64,000 nucleotides of DNA, from contig NC_092577.1 in assembly GCF_037975245.1 (NCBI RefSeq), forward strand, positions 34,236,898 through 34,300,897, read 5' to 3'. Positions 1-12,434 of the stretch are shown here, in pieces. The stretch is from Apostichopus japonicus (lineage: Eukaryota; Echinodermata; Holothuroidea; Aspidochirotida; Stichopodidae). Numbering within the stretch: position 1 is the stretch's first letter; each line of letters begins with the position of its first letter. Both the position numbers and the translations under genes were made by a program. A model generated the notes under the pieces. That model was not told the origin of the DNA and did no database searches. It saw only the letters and a list, made by a program, of their open reading frames with translations.

Positions 1-2661
1 GATCGAACTGTTCTCAACGACCACACCTTTGACAATTCAATAGCTACACTGGTCATGTGCATTGGGGACCTTACTTTACTGAATATCGGTCAAGAAACCA
101 TTGGCCCAGATATGATAGGCATCTTACAAATAGTTGTCCATGCCTTGATAAGAATGAATGAAGTCGAATTAGTTTCTAATTGCAGAATCATTCAACAAAG
201 AGTGAGTGACTTGGCAGCTGCCGCTAACAATAAAGGTAGCATGACTAAAATAAAGGATGCTCTCAACAAAGCCACTCGTATTGCTGCTGCTGAGGCAAAA
301 GTACATCACATTCAGAACTTTTCAGATGTATTTCCGCTAGCTGAAGGGGATGACTTGCAATTTTTCCCATGCTTATGGATGGGTTTAATGTCTCCTCCAA
401 ATCCTGGTTATAGTGATAAAATTCACGCATTAAAAGATGCCATTTTCAAATCAAAAGTAAATCAACCGGTAATCCCACCTCAGTTTACAATGGCAAAGTT
501 TGTTAGGAGGTTGGAAGATGTATGGAAAGCAGTGAAATCAGAAGATTTCGTGTTCCATTTTCAAAATAGTTTCGATGCCTTCAGTAACCAAAGGTTCCGG
601 AATGAGCATCAGAAACTCATTGGCGGCATGAGAACTGAGATATTTGCACATTACGATAGTAGAAATATCACGAATGCTACGAAAGAAGACTTTTACAGAA
701 GGCTGGAGATTGAAATAACTAATAAATGCGAAGATATAAATAAGGAAATAGATCAATACGTAAAGGAGCATTCAGACGAAGAGGAGGTGAAAAGACGTCA
801 AGAGAGTATCAAAAATGAAACAATCGACATTGGTAAAGATCTCGAAAGAAGCATCAAAGAAACCACAGAGATACAATTACAATATAAGGCCGATAAAAAA
901 GGATTGCCAAATTTCATCAGAAGGGCAAAAGAAGAACTGAAAATTGCGGCTAAACAAGAGGCAGAACGATTAAAGGACACAAGATCCACTTCTTATTGGA
1001 AGGAAAATCATAAGGAATTGGAAAGACAATTTGACGTAATTTGGGATAAGAAAGTTGAACAGCTTGATACAGAATTCCAAAAAATCAAAATTACTGAGGA
1101 AGATATCGAAAAGGCTTGCGATAACAGTCTAAGAAAACTAATGCTTGGTACAGAACATAGCAAAGAATACAATGACAGGATGCATGACAACAAAAAAAGG
1201 TGGAACCTTAAGGAGCTATGGAAGGACGTTAGTAGTTGGGTTGGAAAACATTTCTCGGGATCTAAGGACGGACTAGACAAAGTTCAACACGCCGTATCAG
1301 AAATTGTAAATTGTCACAAAGATGATATTATCAACCACGCGAAAGATAAACCGTTTCAACAAGCTCACGTAGTTACTATTTTCAATGAAGTGTACTATGT
1401 ATTAGCGCACAGCAATGTCAATAGTAAATTTGTGGTTAGTACCCTTCGTGCCGTTCAGAACGAGGTTTGCACAGTTTTCAAAGATTGTCAACTAAAGTAT
1501 GCAAGTCACAATTCATTGCAAGGAATGTTTGAAAGTGAGAAGGACTGTTTAAACGAAGAATTTAAAAGCTATGTTGATGCAACCATTAAGATTAGAGCGG
1601 CTGTAAAGCGATCATATTCTGAGTGTATGTCTGTTTTGCGAAATGTAACTTTACACGCCTTCAATGTAAATCTATTAGAACAAATGAGGCTAAAAGATTG
1701 CTATAATAATAAACAGCGGATGCTTGGCAGAATTTTAGAAGAGCTCTGTCTTCAGAAAGATCCAAAATTGTATTATGATTTTATAGAGGACAATGATAAA
1801 TTTGTCAGAGATTGGTTGAACAAAAAGGTTCTAAATGAAATAACAGCACGGTCTCAATATTGGGTTCGAGACGTAGATACAAAAATCAATGAACTTCTGG
1901 GTTATGTTCAATCTGCATTACGTAAGACTAAATCTGAACTGACGGCACGTGGAGGGGAGCAAACAACAACATTTCGGGAATGGGCAAATGCATTTCTGAA
2001 AAACAACTACTTGTCGAAGTATGGAAAGGATATACATTTTTCTGTTGAGGATTTTAATCTAATTGACCTTAAAGAATTTACCAACATGTTGTACAGCATG
2101 TTCAGTTCACACTTGAAAACAGATATTACTAAAGGATGGAACGTAGACAAACTAAGTGATCTGTCAGTAGCATCTAATCTTTATTCAAAAATGCTGGATG
2201 TGGCACGTGATATCTTAGATCATTTAGGAACGTGTAAGGAAATTTGTCCATTCTGTAAAGTACCCTGCCATATGCAAATAAAAGGTGAACATAAACACAC
2301 AGCTATCTTCCATTACTCACAAGGTGTAGCAGGATATCATTACGAAAAGTCACTAAAACTGGTATCAGAGCCATGCACAATGTTAGTAGCCTCCAACACT
2401 AGATATCGATGCCGCATAGGGCCACCAAAGGAGTATAGGCCTTACAATGAGTATACCGTTGATTATCCTTCTTGGGATATTACCCCAATAACAGGGGATA
2501 CTCCAATAACTTACTGGAAGTGGGTATTGCAAACTTTTAATAATGATTTTGCGGAGTTGTACAAGACAAAGCCAGCAGAGCTCCCAATAGAATGGCGTAC
2601 AGTTTCAGAAGAAGATGCTTTAAAAAGTATAAGGGAAAACTACCATCTGAACAGTAACTAG
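1..2661 (+). CDS. GVIN1-like: Very large inducible GTPase (VLIG/GVIN1 family), gene 1, 5'-partial
   Basis: The frame is open from base 1, where an Asp codon aligns with base 56369 of gene 2, and runs 886 codons to a stop at 2659-2661. It begins just after the DTEG (G3) motif, so the P-loop and N-terminal half lie outside the window. The first 120 residues hold the end of the G domain, including GDLTLLNIGQETIGPDMIGI and IIQQRVSDLAAAANNK, which are near-identical in gene 2. A long charged helical region follows. At 2233-2330 a Cys/His cluster (CKEICPFCKVPC, then GEHKHTAIFH) looks like a metal site. The C-terminus ends in RENYHLNSN. VLIGs are interferon- or immune-induced cytosolic/nuclear giant GTPases in vertebrates; the role here is inferred from the family. 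No intron is visible in this part, matching the single giant exon known for the family. Confidence 0.9.
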   Translation, partial: DRTVLNDHTFDNSIATLVMCIGDLTLLNIGQETIGPDMIGILQIVVHALIRMNEVELVSNCRIIQQRVSDLAAAANNKGSMTKIKDALNKATRIAAAEAKVHHIQNFSDVFPLAEGDDLQFFPCLWMGLMSPPNPGYSDKIHALKDAIFKSKVNQPVIPPQFTMAKFVRRLEDVWKAVKSEDFVFHFQNSFDAFSNQRFRNEHQKLIGGMRTEIFAHYDSRNITNATKEDFYRRLEIEITNKCEDINKEIDQYVKEHSDEEEVKRRQESIKNETIDIGKDLERSIKETTEIQLQYKADKKGLPNFIRRAKEELKIAAKQEAERLKDTRSTSYWKENHKELERQFDVIWDKKVEQLDTEFQKIKITEEDIEKACDNSLRKLMLGTEHSKEYNDRMHDNKKRWNLKELWKDVSSWVGKHFSGSKDGLDKVQHAVSEIVNCHKDDIINHAKDKPFQQAHVVTIFNEVYYVLAHSNVNSKFVVSTLRAVQNEVCTVFKDCQLKYASHNSLQGMFESEKDCLNEEFKSYVDATIKIRAAVKRSYSECMSVLRNVTLHAFNVNLLEQMRLKDCYNNKQRMLGRILEELCLQKDPKLYYDFIEDNDKFVRDWLNKKVLNEITARSQYWVRDVDTKINELLGYVQSALRKTKSELTARGGEQTTTFREWANAFLKNNYLSKYGKDIHFSVEDFNLIDLKEFTNMLYSMFSSHLKTDITKGWNVDKLSDLSVASNLYSKMLDVARDILDHLGTCKEICPFCKVPCHMQIKGEHKHTAIFHYSQGVAGYHYEKSLKLVSEPCTMLVASNTRYRCRIGPPKEYRPYNEYTVDYPSWDITPITGDTPITYWKWVLQTFNNDFAELYKTKPAELPIEWRTVSEEDALKSIRENYHLNSN
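2233..2330 (+). other. C-terminal Cys/His cluster of gene 1 (putative zinc site)
   Basis: The reading frame gives C-x3-C-P-x-C-x3-C-H followed by closely spaced His residues (GEHKHTAIFHY). The same pattern, CKEVCPFCKVTCH with GEHTHVATFHY, is at 58563-58660 in gene 2, although the surrounding sequence has diverged. Conserved spacing of four Cys and several His suggests metal binding. That function is inferred, not shown. Confidence 0.55.
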
Positions 2662-4500
2662 GCAGCAGCATAGATGATAGTACAATACGGTACACGTATG
2701 TTTAAGATACGGAAGATGTTGTGAACGCAAACAACACTTCGTAAATTACACATTTTCTACAGATCCAATAACAATCACTAGGTAAGTTATCGTTTGCGCA
2801 AACCGTTTTAAGCTATAGACTGGTTTAATTATTTTCCAAAATTTAAAAAAAAGGTGTGAACATGAGAAAGAAATTAAGGAGATATTTGGTCAAATAATTT
2901 TAGCGTGCACCACTGTGAAATTGTTCATTGTCCAGGCTAACACTTCAATGTGAGAGTTCCGATTGTGTAACATTGTTATCATAATGCAGTGACGTCTACA
3001 TTCGTCATTTATTTCAAAATTATTATCGAAAGTTTATGCTCCTTGGGTCAAAGTAATGAAACAGCAATTTGTAATTGGCACATCACCAACAATTAAGTAA
3101 ATTAAGGATAAAGGCTATTTATAAAAAAAACTGTTTCGCTAAAATATGATATATTGTTAATGTAAACATGTAACTGTTCATATGAACACAAGTTCAATGG
3201 ATCTTGTTCGAAATCCCGTGAAATTTCCTTCTAACTTTTTCCTATAAAGTACACCTCAGGAGTAAACTTTGAAAGTTTTTAATCATTTTTGACATTTTAA
3301 TATCCATCAACTGATAGAGCTCATATTTCCTAAAACATTTTGATAACTGAAACTAACTGGTAATGTTTCCTTTAAGGGACATGCATTTGAAAAATCATGG
3401 GAACAACAGTTTATGTATACATTTTGCGAAGTTTTACAACGCAAAAACGGCAGAGGTCCCAAATAAATGGGGTACAGTTTAAGACGAAGATGCTTTAACA
3501 AGTTTAAGGGAGAACTACCATCTTAATTAATCAACAGTAACGAGGCAGCAGCATATGTTATTGTACAAGACGGTACGCATATATGTAAGATACACAAGAT
3601 GTTGTGAGCAAATCAAGTACATATATTTAATATATCTGATAACATTTATTAAATAATATATCATTATCGCAAATTATGTTAAGCTCTTGTTGAATTATAT
3701 TAAAGACTTTCTTAAATTAAAAATTGAATTAGTCGAATGTATTACAACCACTGTGTACTTGAATCATGTAAACTTTGGCAAAGTTGTGTGGAAATTAACC
3801 TTTTCAAGGTGACATTCGACATGGATTTTGTAACAAAGCTATCATGCGTGATAAGACGTCTACGTTCATCGCTATAATATGATATTCAATTATTAATACA
3901 TACATGTTCCTTTTCATATAAATACAACTTCGGATCATTGGATCAATGAACGTTTGTTATGCGCTGTATCCGTCAAACAAAAAATAAACATAAAAGTTAA
4001 ATATGCACGGAGAACTACAAGCAAGAAACTTGCCAGTTGCAATACGTGTTTGAAAACAAGCAAATATTTGTAATTCGTACATAACCAATAATTACTTAAA
4101 TTAAAGCTACTGGTTATTTCCAAACAAGAAACTGTTTTGCAAATAAATTATATTCAATTTTCATGCATATATTTAACTTTTCAGATGAATACAGGTTCAT
4201 TGGATCTTGTTCGCAATACCGTGGAATTTCTTCTTGACTAAATATTCAAAGTAAAATTTCAGGAGCAGTTAATTTTGTAACATTTTAAACATGTTATAGC
4301 TTTATAATTTAAAACACATTTTGATAACTGAAATGGCATTTAATGTTATTCTTTAAGAGACATGCAATTTTGTAAGTTTTTAACAATTCTATACATTGAT
4401 ATTTTATAAAACATCTGGTAACTGAAAATAACAGTGACCGTTTTTTTCTTTAAGAGACATGCAGTTGGCAAAAAGCATGGAAACAATTATAGTTAATGAC
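2652..4500 (+). repeat. Tandemly duplicated 3' flank of gene 1 (about 0.9-1.0 kb, two diverged copies)
   Basis: The stretch beginning 'cagtaactaggcagcagcat' at 2652 recurs at 3534 as 'cagtaacgaggcagcagcat' with the same downstream order. 'atcttgttcgaaatcccgtg' near 3200 pairs with 'atcttgttcgcaataccgtg' near 4202. 'cattttgataactgaaa' near 3336 recurs near 4317 and in part near 4410. This explains why the flank of gene 1 is longer than that of gene 2. No other coding signal is seen here apart from the relic at 3420-3532. Confidence 0.75.
3420..3532 (+). pseudogene. Decayed C-terminal fragment of a VLIG gene
   Basis: Reading from 3420 gives a peptide like the last 37 residues of gene 1. FAKFYNAKTAEVPNKWGTV comes first, then an in-frame stop, then DEDALTSLRENYHLN and a second stop. 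Gene 1 has FAELYKTKPAELPIEWRTV and EEDALKSIRENYHLN at the matching places. The fragment is followed by the duplicated 3' flank, so it is part of a segmental duplication rather than a separate exon. The stop and the missing upstream sequence show it is not functional. Confidence 0.8.
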
Positions 4501-6820
4501 TAAATTTCTTTCAGAGACTTACTAACTCATTAACTTTGTTAAGTAAATAGCTATTAAATTGTAACTATTTACTAATATTTATTTTCCTATTCAACTTCTA
4601 AGAAGACTATAACGTAGCCAATTTTGAAACAGTGCATACATTTATCATGTAAGATATTAGTCCTGGCTTGTAGTTCAAAATAACGCACCTTTATACATAA
4701 GGTTAAAATAGTTGTAGTAGTTTGTACTCAGGTAGAAACTTTTATAACTCTTTTAATATATGAAACATGTATTGTATAACTATATTACTAGAAAATACAT
4801 TTTAATGTTCAATCATGTAAATATTATATATTGTATATTCTCAACTGACAGCAATTGACATGTCGCCGACAGCCTTCTGAGAACTATTTGAAGTTGAATG
4901 CTATGTCATAATAATGAAGAATGTATTATATATCTCGGTTAAATAGTAAAATTGGATTTTGTTAAAAATATGATTTTAAAACTTGTTTGTTAACACTAAG
5001 GTGGTGCTTAGTCTTTGACTTAAACATCTTTGTCAGTTTCTGTGATACTCAAATAAAGCTTCGCTGTTCTGATAGGGAAGAGAATATTCATTTTGCGTCG
5101 TTTTGATCAGTACTCCATACATTACCAAGTATGTGTCGTGTTGATACTCTATAGACTGGAAATTTTCTACAAGTAACCAAAAGGCCTGACGATAGGGTGG
5201 GGTGGATCGGAGTTGGCTGGGCGTTGCACAGCGATGAAAGAATAAATTGAGATGATTGTACCAGGTTATCTTAGTTTAAGCAAACGGAAAGTTTATCGAT
5301 TCCAAATATTGGAAACCTTTCTTTGAAATAGGCCTAATTTAACGCGCAATGGAAGTGTGGAAAACGTATGTTCCATAGGCCAATATATGGAATAAAGCTA
5401 CAATAAGAGACCATTTAATCATATTCTGATGCAACTTATAAGAATCCCGGTTACTCCGTAACTCAATGCATGTAAAGTTTCGGCTAATTACATTATAACT
5501 GTTTATAGATCCTCGTTGTTGAGTTAATTCTAAACATTCTTTCCAAGCGATGAATTGTCTTTCAATTTTAAGTAGGCTTGGTGGAGTTTACTTGCTATAT
5601 TTTGTTTATGTTTTGTTTTCTTTCTTCTTTTCTTTTCTCTTCTTTCTTGGATTGTTCTTTAATTCAAGGCAATGAGAGATTTTAATTGTACATACAAACT
5701 TTAAAGATTTTGTTCATGTAATTCTAATTACAAATCTTGTAAACCTTTTAAAATGAATTTAAAAATAGTTCTTTATATCTTTATGTTTTCTTTTAATGAA
5801 GATGTAGAGACTATTTAAGGATTTGTTGTGGAAATAAACACTGTAAATACAAAATCCACACAAGTGAGTATTGTTATGTAACTTCAGACATTTTCTATCT
5901 GTCATTTGAGTATAGCCAGATTTGAACGCTTTTCTCTATCACAGTAAATTGTAGAAGTTAACACTTCTTTTTAGATTTACCAGAGTGTAAACACCGTGTT
6001 TTGTAAACAAAAAACTATAGTTCTAACAGAACAAAATGTAAATAGCCAACACCGTTTTGCAATCCAAATAATTTGAAAATGATCTTCTCTGGGACTCTAA
6101 CAGTGAACTCCAAACTCCCCAATATTCTTTAAATGATGCGAACAAAAAAGATAACTTGAAGGAAGCAATCCCAACGATTAAGATGAAATGTTTCATTAAA
6201 CAGTCGATACCTTGTCAAAGTATGTCCTCGATTTTCGGTATTTATATGTTTAGCCAAATCACTGTAGTTAGGTAAGCGGCGATTCTTCCTATATAACATT
6301 CCTTAGTTTCTCAACTATGTGATATATTAATGTAGTCAATAATGTAAAATCGTTCACCTGGCTGCGGAAAAATAAACAAATGAAATAAAGTTTTGTGTTT
6401 CCTTGTATTTCAAGAGAAATTTAACATTGTGGCACATTATTGACCTGACTTAATTACCTGGAGGTCCTACGTGATAGTTTCTTTGCTCTGTCAATATTCA
6501 TTGATAACTTTCTACTCAGATTTCTGTTCTTAAATATGCACATTTATGGAGAAGAACGCGATAGATTATCAAGCCGTTCTGTCACATATAGATAGTAAAT
6601 GTACATTTACTAGCTATAAAACATTATCTTTTCTATTTGTTTTGTGATTTGAATCTCTTGATTGTGATTAGTCTACTTTTCATGTGTATTATAATTTAAA
6701 TCGAATCATCGACAGCATAGCAACAGTGATCGTAATGGCAATTGCCCCTTTCTTAACTTTACGCCATCTTTCTCGTCTCCTTTTATGAGTAATAGAATTC
6801 GGTTTAGTAGTGACAACTAA
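4501..6820. other. Intergenic, gene 1 downstream flank; part homologous to gene 2 flank
   Basis: No gene is visible. A polyadenylation-like AATAAA is at 5052-5057, but the true 3' end is unknown. About 5140-5870 aligns with about 59930-60600 beyond gene 2. The shared pieces include 'taagtaacca' with a GC-rich patch, then the purine tract before 'ctttctttgaaataggccta', and 'cttttcttttctcttctttc'. This shows that the duplication unit includes downstream DNA. The rest is AT-rich without recognisable features. Confidence 0.6.
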
Positions 6821-6859
6821 ACAACTATGGAAAAGAAAACCTTCTTAACAAGAACTGCA

Positions 6860-6994
6860 TTTGCCTGGAAATACGCATTATTTAAGTGCGCATGGAGGGC
6901 TTGCAGTATTATTGGAAGTACTTTGCAAATACGCAGTATTGTAGTGTGCATGGAGTGCTCGCAGTATTATAGGAAGAACTTTCCGTTTGTTCAT
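6860..6994 (+). repeat. Two-copy tandem repeat of about 60 bp
   Basis: 'gcatggagggcttgcagtat' near 6890 recurs as 'gcatggagtgctcgcagtat' near 6950, each followed by 'tat.ggaag.act' and preceded by 'aaatacgca'. The short frames through it are not conserved, so I treat it as non-coding. Confidence 0.6.
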
Positions 6995-8505
6995 GGTGTT
7001 ATTTTTTGATCGGACAACACAACATGGAGTATTCATATAAGTATTAGTGAGGGCGCTAGTGAGCGCCGTGCCAGGCTCAGAATAAGTTGCCCATTGAATA
7101 TTTGAAACTTTAATTTTCAACGTCCAGTCATGTAGGTACCGTTCACTTGGTCAGAATTGCCAATATTGTAGCGCGCACGCCCACTGCAATAATGAGTAGG
7201 TGGGTTACAGAATATCATATATATATTTCGAGCAGCAACCGGTATTCTCGTGTAATTTTATGCAAAATGTTCTGTTGGACGAACAATTGAACAGCACATC
7301 ATTACAGCGGAGACATGGGGTACCATTACAAATTAATGGCGCTATTACGAAATATGTGTCCGAAAATATCAGAGTGAGTGATAACGTCATGGCGATAGAG
7401 ATCAAGACGTGCTTGTTTGAACTAGTTTATAATGTACAAACCATGTATTCAGAGTGGAAAATAACATTCTTAAGATTTGATGGAAGTTTTGAAGAGTATA
7501 GAGTGAAACCATTATGATATATTTAAAGTTTCGGAGCTTGTCACAATTAGAGCCTCAGGTTAACAAAGGATAGTAAAAGCCTTAGAAGAACATGCATGCA
7601 TCATGGACATAGAGCAGATCACTGCCTACTGTGATTCATTTCATGGAGAAAACGTAAGTCACCTGCGAAATACCATACATAGATCTTATATAGATAAATG
7701 TGTAATATTTCAGATTCTTTCCAACAACTAATTTGCACGTTGCAGTAAGTGTGTCAAGGTTTGTTGTCTACACAGCTTGTACAATTATCGGTTGTTTGCT
7801 TTGTTTAGTCAGTTCGTATTGTCTTCTGGGAATTCCCAATTTTGCAATGTACATTAAACCGTAACACAGCAGCGATTACTTAAATACGTCATGCAGATAT
7901 TGCGGATGGGCATTTCAAAATCTGGAATGAAAAGTTAAAACTTGAAGATTAAAAAACAGACACAGTGCACCATATATGCACTAATTAACAACCGGGACTA
8001 TTGTAAAATGATTACCGTGGTGTTTCTTTCAAGCAACTGTACTGTGCCAGGGTCCGTGTTATTCCGCCATATGTACTTTGCGCCATACAAATTGTGCACT
8101 TTGCGCCATGTTACCGCCAAATTGTACACGTGTGTACTTGGTTCCATTCTCACATGGTTGATTTTGAATGGCAAAAGAAAAAGAAAAAAAAAAGAAATCA
8201 TGGTTGAGCGCCTGGGGAACTGCCCCCCGAGGCCCTGCCCATGCCCTCTTTTCGTCCCGTAGGACCTGGCGAGGAGTTAGTTCCATTGATACCTCCTAAA
8301 TTTGCAAACAGCCCTCAGTAGTCTGTCCGTTTGGTCTGGTTCCGGTCTCGCACCCATCCCAGCACCTAGACAGTCTAGCTTGTATATGGATTTGTAAACT
8401 GTTTGCAGTTGGAAGCTTGGTTCGTAACGCAACACTGTACACACCTACGTACCTCATTCACTATTTGTAATTTATTGTTGCTTATAAACTGTTTTAAATG
8501 ATCAA
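6995..8505. other. Intergenic, no recognised gene
   Basis: I see no gene with recognisable similarity. An open frame of about 105 codons at 7200-7517 has no familiar motif and no ATG start. A GC-rich patch near 8205-8280 precedes the start of the minisatellite block. Confidence 0.4.
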
Positions 8506-8509
8506 TCAG

Positions 8510-11214
8510 GTCAATTAGATCAATCAGACACGCAGGCAATGAAACAATGAGACAATAATACACGCAGACAATCATATACGCAGACAATCAGGCACTCCAC
8601 CAATCAGACAATGAGACAATCAGCCAATCAGATAATCATACATGCAGACGAGCAGGCAAGCAGCCAATGAGACAATCAGCCAGTGAGACAATCAGCCAAT
8701 GAGACGAGTACACAATCAGCTAATGAGAAAATCACCCAATGAGACATAAGCAAGGAAGCAATCACGCAGACGCGCAGTCAATCAAACGCGCAGTCAATCA
8801 GACGCGCAGCAAATCACACGCACAGGTAAACAGACGCGCAACCAATCAGGCACGCAGCCAATGAGACAATCAGCTAATGAGATGTGCAGACAATAATGAG
8901 CTAATGAGACAATCAGCGAATAAGAACAATCAGCCAATCAGACGTAGTCAATCAGACGCGCAGACAATCAGAAAATGAGGCTCGCAAACAACCAGACCCG
9001 CAGCCATTCATACACGCAGACAAACAGGCACGCAGGCAGTCAGACAATATGACACACAGCCAGTCAGACAATAAGACACGCAGCCAGTCAGACAATCACG
9101 TACGCAGACAATCAGACACGCAAACACTCAGATCAATCACACAATCAGACGGGCATACAATAATACGCGCATGTAATCAGACACTTAGGCACGCATGCAT
9201 TTAGTCACGCAGACAATCAAACACGCAGACAATCAGACACACTGATACGCATACAATCATATACGCAAACAATCAGACAACAGACAATGAGAGAATCAAA
9301 CACGCAGACACGAAGTGAAGCAGACGATCAGACAATCTAACACGCAGCCACGCAGGCAATCAGAAAAGCAGACAATCAGACAATCGGAGACGCAGACAAT
9401 CGAAGACGCAGACAATAAGGCAATCATACAATCCGACAATCTGGTAATCAGACAACCAGACATGCAGACAATCAGACACGCAGATAATCATAGACGCACC
9501 CGATCAGACAAGTATTAACATAGGCAATCGGAAACGCAGACAATCAGGAACGCAGACAATCAGACATCCCTAGACAATACGACAATCACACACGGAGACA
9601 ATCAGACAGTCAGATACGCAGACAGTCGAACAATCACACACGCAGTCGGTCAATCAATCAGAAGCCAAAACTCACTTACGCATACACGCAGAAACTCAAA
9701 CAATCATACAATTAGACACGTATACACTCAAACAATCATACAATTAGACACGCAGACAATCACACACGCATCAGGAAATGGGGCTCGCAAACAGTCAGAT
9801 ATGCAGTCATTCATAAACGCAGACAATCAGGCACGCATCCAGTCATACAATAAGACACGCAGCCAGTCAGAAATGCAGCAAGTTAGACAATCAGGCACGC
9901 AGCTAATCAGAAAATCACGATGACAATTAGACAATCAGAACGGAGCAGCTAGTCAGACAATCAGACACGTAGCCAGTCAGAAAATCACGTACGCAGCCCA
10001 TCAGATAATTCGACACACGCAGACGGTCAGACACGCAGATTGTCAAACAGTCAGACATGCAGTCAATCAAGTGCTCAGACAAGCATGCAATCAGACAATT
10101 AGGCACGCGAGCAATCAGACACGCAGACAATCAGACAATGAGACACGCAAACATCAGACACGCAGCCATTCATACAATAAGACACGTAGCCAGTCAGAAA
10201 CACGTATATACACGCAGACAATCAGACACGCAGTCAGTCCTATAATAAGACACGCAGCAAGTCAAACAACCAGACACGCAGCTAGTCAGAAAATCACATA
10301 CGCATACCATCAGAAAATCAGACACGCACACAATCAGACACGCAGCCAGTCCTACAATAAGACACGCGGCAAGTCAGACACGCTGACACTCGAGCAATTA
10401 TACAATTAGACAAGCAGACACTCAAACAATCATACAATTGGACACGTAGACAATCAAACACGCAGACACTCAGACAATGAGGCACGCAAACAATGAGACA
10501 AGCAGTCATTCATACACGCAGACAATCAGGCACGCAGCCAGTCAGACAATCAGGCACGCAGCCAGTCAGACAATCAGGCACGCAACCAGTCGTCAAATTA
10601 CGTACGCAGCCAATCAGACACGCTGACAATTAGACACGCATGCACTCAAACAATCATACAATTAGACACGTAGTCAATCAAAAATGCAGACAATCAGACA
10701 ATGAGGCTCACAAACAATCACACATGTAGTCATTCATATACGCAGACAATCAGGCAAGCAGCCAGTTATACAATAAGACACACAGCCAGTCAAACATGCA
10801 ACAAGTCAGACAATCAGGCACGCAGCCAATCAGAAAATCACGTACGCAGCCAATCAGACACGCTGACAATTAGATACAGAGACACTCAAACAATTATTCA
10901 ATAAGACAATCAAACAATCATACAATTAGACATGTAGACAATCACACACTTAGACAATCAGAAAACGAGGCACGCAAACAATCAGACATGCAGCAATTCA
11001 TAAGCGCAGACAATCATGCACGCAGCCAGTCATACAATAAGACATGCAGCCAACCAGACATGCAGCAAATCAGACAATCAGACATGCAGCCAGTCGGACA
11101 ATCAGACACGCAGCCAGTAAGACAATCAGGCACGTAGCCAGTCAGAAAATTTCCTACGCAGCCAATCAGACACGCTGACAATTAGACACACAGACACTCA
11201 AACAATTATACCAT
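8510..11214. repeat. Minisatellite A, left block (8-bp modular CAGACAAT/CAGACACG array)
   Basis: The array is built from variants of 8-bp words beginning CAG: CAGACAAT, CAGACACG, CAGCCAGT, CAGGCACG and similar. They are arranged in higher-order strings such as 'cagccagtcagacaataaga'. Single-base changes and occasional indels shift the register. Because an 8-bp period cycles through all three frames without making stops, long open frames rich in Ser, Gln, Asp, Asn and Arg appear on + and Cys/Leu-rich ones on -. They are not genes. The array resumes after the 11.2-15.9 kb insertion. Confidence 0.95.
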
Positions 11215-11225
11215 CAAACATTATA

Positions 11226-11905
11226 AAACTTACTGGTTTATATATTTACGAGTGACCCACTTACCTGTCTCCCCACAACCTATGCACCGCATTCTACCGT
11301 GTCTAGAATGCCCTGGTAATCTTTTAACATTGTACACCCTCACTGGCCCTAATGGCCTTCCTTCATTTTGAGACCACTTTCCCACAAAGTGGCCCCTGAC
11401 GCGACCTCAGGGAGGGTGGCGGGTAAACCCTGCCACCCGCCGAGCTCGCCGAGAAGGAAAAATCTAACGCTAACAAGGACTGCTGACGCCTCCAGGCGGA
11501 GTCAACCCTGAACAGTCGGGGTGGGGGTCCGCCCTCCGTCACCCCGTAGGCGTGCCTCCCCCTACACTTACAGAGGCCTAATTGAACAAGGGGACGAGGC
11601 CCATACTACCTTAGATGGTAAAGAGTAACCTGGTAAACCAAACTAAGGAAACAACACCCACCGATAGACAAGTAGCCGCAGGCGACCCAGGGGGTGGCGA
11701 TGTCTATCGACGAAACGCGAGGAGTCATGAGTCAGGTCGAACGACCGCTCCCCCGTCCGGCTGCGTCCCACCTCCCTCGGGGGAGGGTGGCGGGAAATGG
11801 AGACAGGTAAGTGGGTCACTCTTAAATATATAAACCAGTAAGTTTTATAATATTTACTTCGTTCCCCACTTACCTGTCTCCCCACAACCTATGCACCGAG
11901 TGGCA
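11226..11905. repeat. DIRS-type inverted repeat pair plus third partial copy
   Basis: 'aaacttactggtttatatat' at 11226, continuing into 'gacccacttacctgtctcc', is matched in reverse complement at about 11797-11845. That arm begins 'ggagacaggtaagtgggtca' and ends 'ataaaccagtaagttt'. Directly after it, 'ccccacttacctgtctcccc' and 'acaacctatgcaccg' recur at 11862-11900 in the original orientation, as they do at 11259-11289. Inverted plus direct copies fit the inverted terminal repeat and internal complementary region arrangement of DIRS elements. Two nested deletion derivatives would look similar. Confidence 0.65.
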
Positions 11906-11984
11906 CTGTCCGATGGTGGGAGGCCCGAGGGGTGGGACCCCCGGAGCTCGTATCATCGAGCGACCAAAGCCAAATCGGCCTGTG

Positions 11985-12364
11985 TTATGTCCGATAAGTA
12001 GCAGGCGACGAAGCGATTGGAGTCTTCCACGCCGTCGTCTTCCAGATGTCCACTATTGGAAAACCTGCGAACAGGGCTGTAGAAGCAGTGAAACCCCTGC
12101 TGTTGTGAGCCATGGATCTGCCTGGACCTGTAGCCAGAGGGCGGATGGCTTCCACCAACAGCGGGACAAGGTATCCTCCCAGGCTGCTGAGTGGGGCACT
12201 CGAAGGAGGAAGAACAGAGATGTCGAAGTTCCCAAGAGATCTTGTGTTCTGTTGAGGTACCACTTCAGTGCCCTAATGGGAAACCATACTTTAGTCTGTC
12301 CTCGGGGATCAAAGAGAAGGTCTTGATCTCTGGGATGATGATGTCTCCCGGTAGGAGAGCCCAA
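11985..12364 (-). pseudogene. DIRS tyrosine recombinase, C-terminal half, frameshifted
   Basis: Two overlapping minus-strand frames together resemble the YR of DIRS elements. The upstream frame (12364-12053) has FPIRALKWYLNRTQDL and LFFLLRVPHSAAWEDTLSR. The downstream frame (12263-11985) has AHNSRGFTASTALFAGFP, containing the H-x-x-R box, then DIWKTTAWKTP and a Tyr near the end (ATYRT) that could be the nucleophile. In an intact element these would be one continuous frame, so at least one frameshift has occurred. The enzyme would integrate circular cDNA; here it is dead. Confidence 0.75.
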
Positions 12365-12434
12365 ACCTGGTTCTAGCGAAGAAGGAGGGGTCGAGAACTA
12401 TCAGCACCCCACAAACCGTAGGACTGAAGGCACC

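Noticed and set aside
7200-7517. 105-codon frame as a gene
   Set aside because: GTG start, no motif, no splice context and an equally long frame on the other strand.
9315-10904. Many open frames rich in Ser, Gln, Asp, Asn, Thr and Arg in minisatellite A (also 16029-19632)
   Set aside because: They follow the 8-bp period, are open in several frames and on the other strand, and have no start context or motif.
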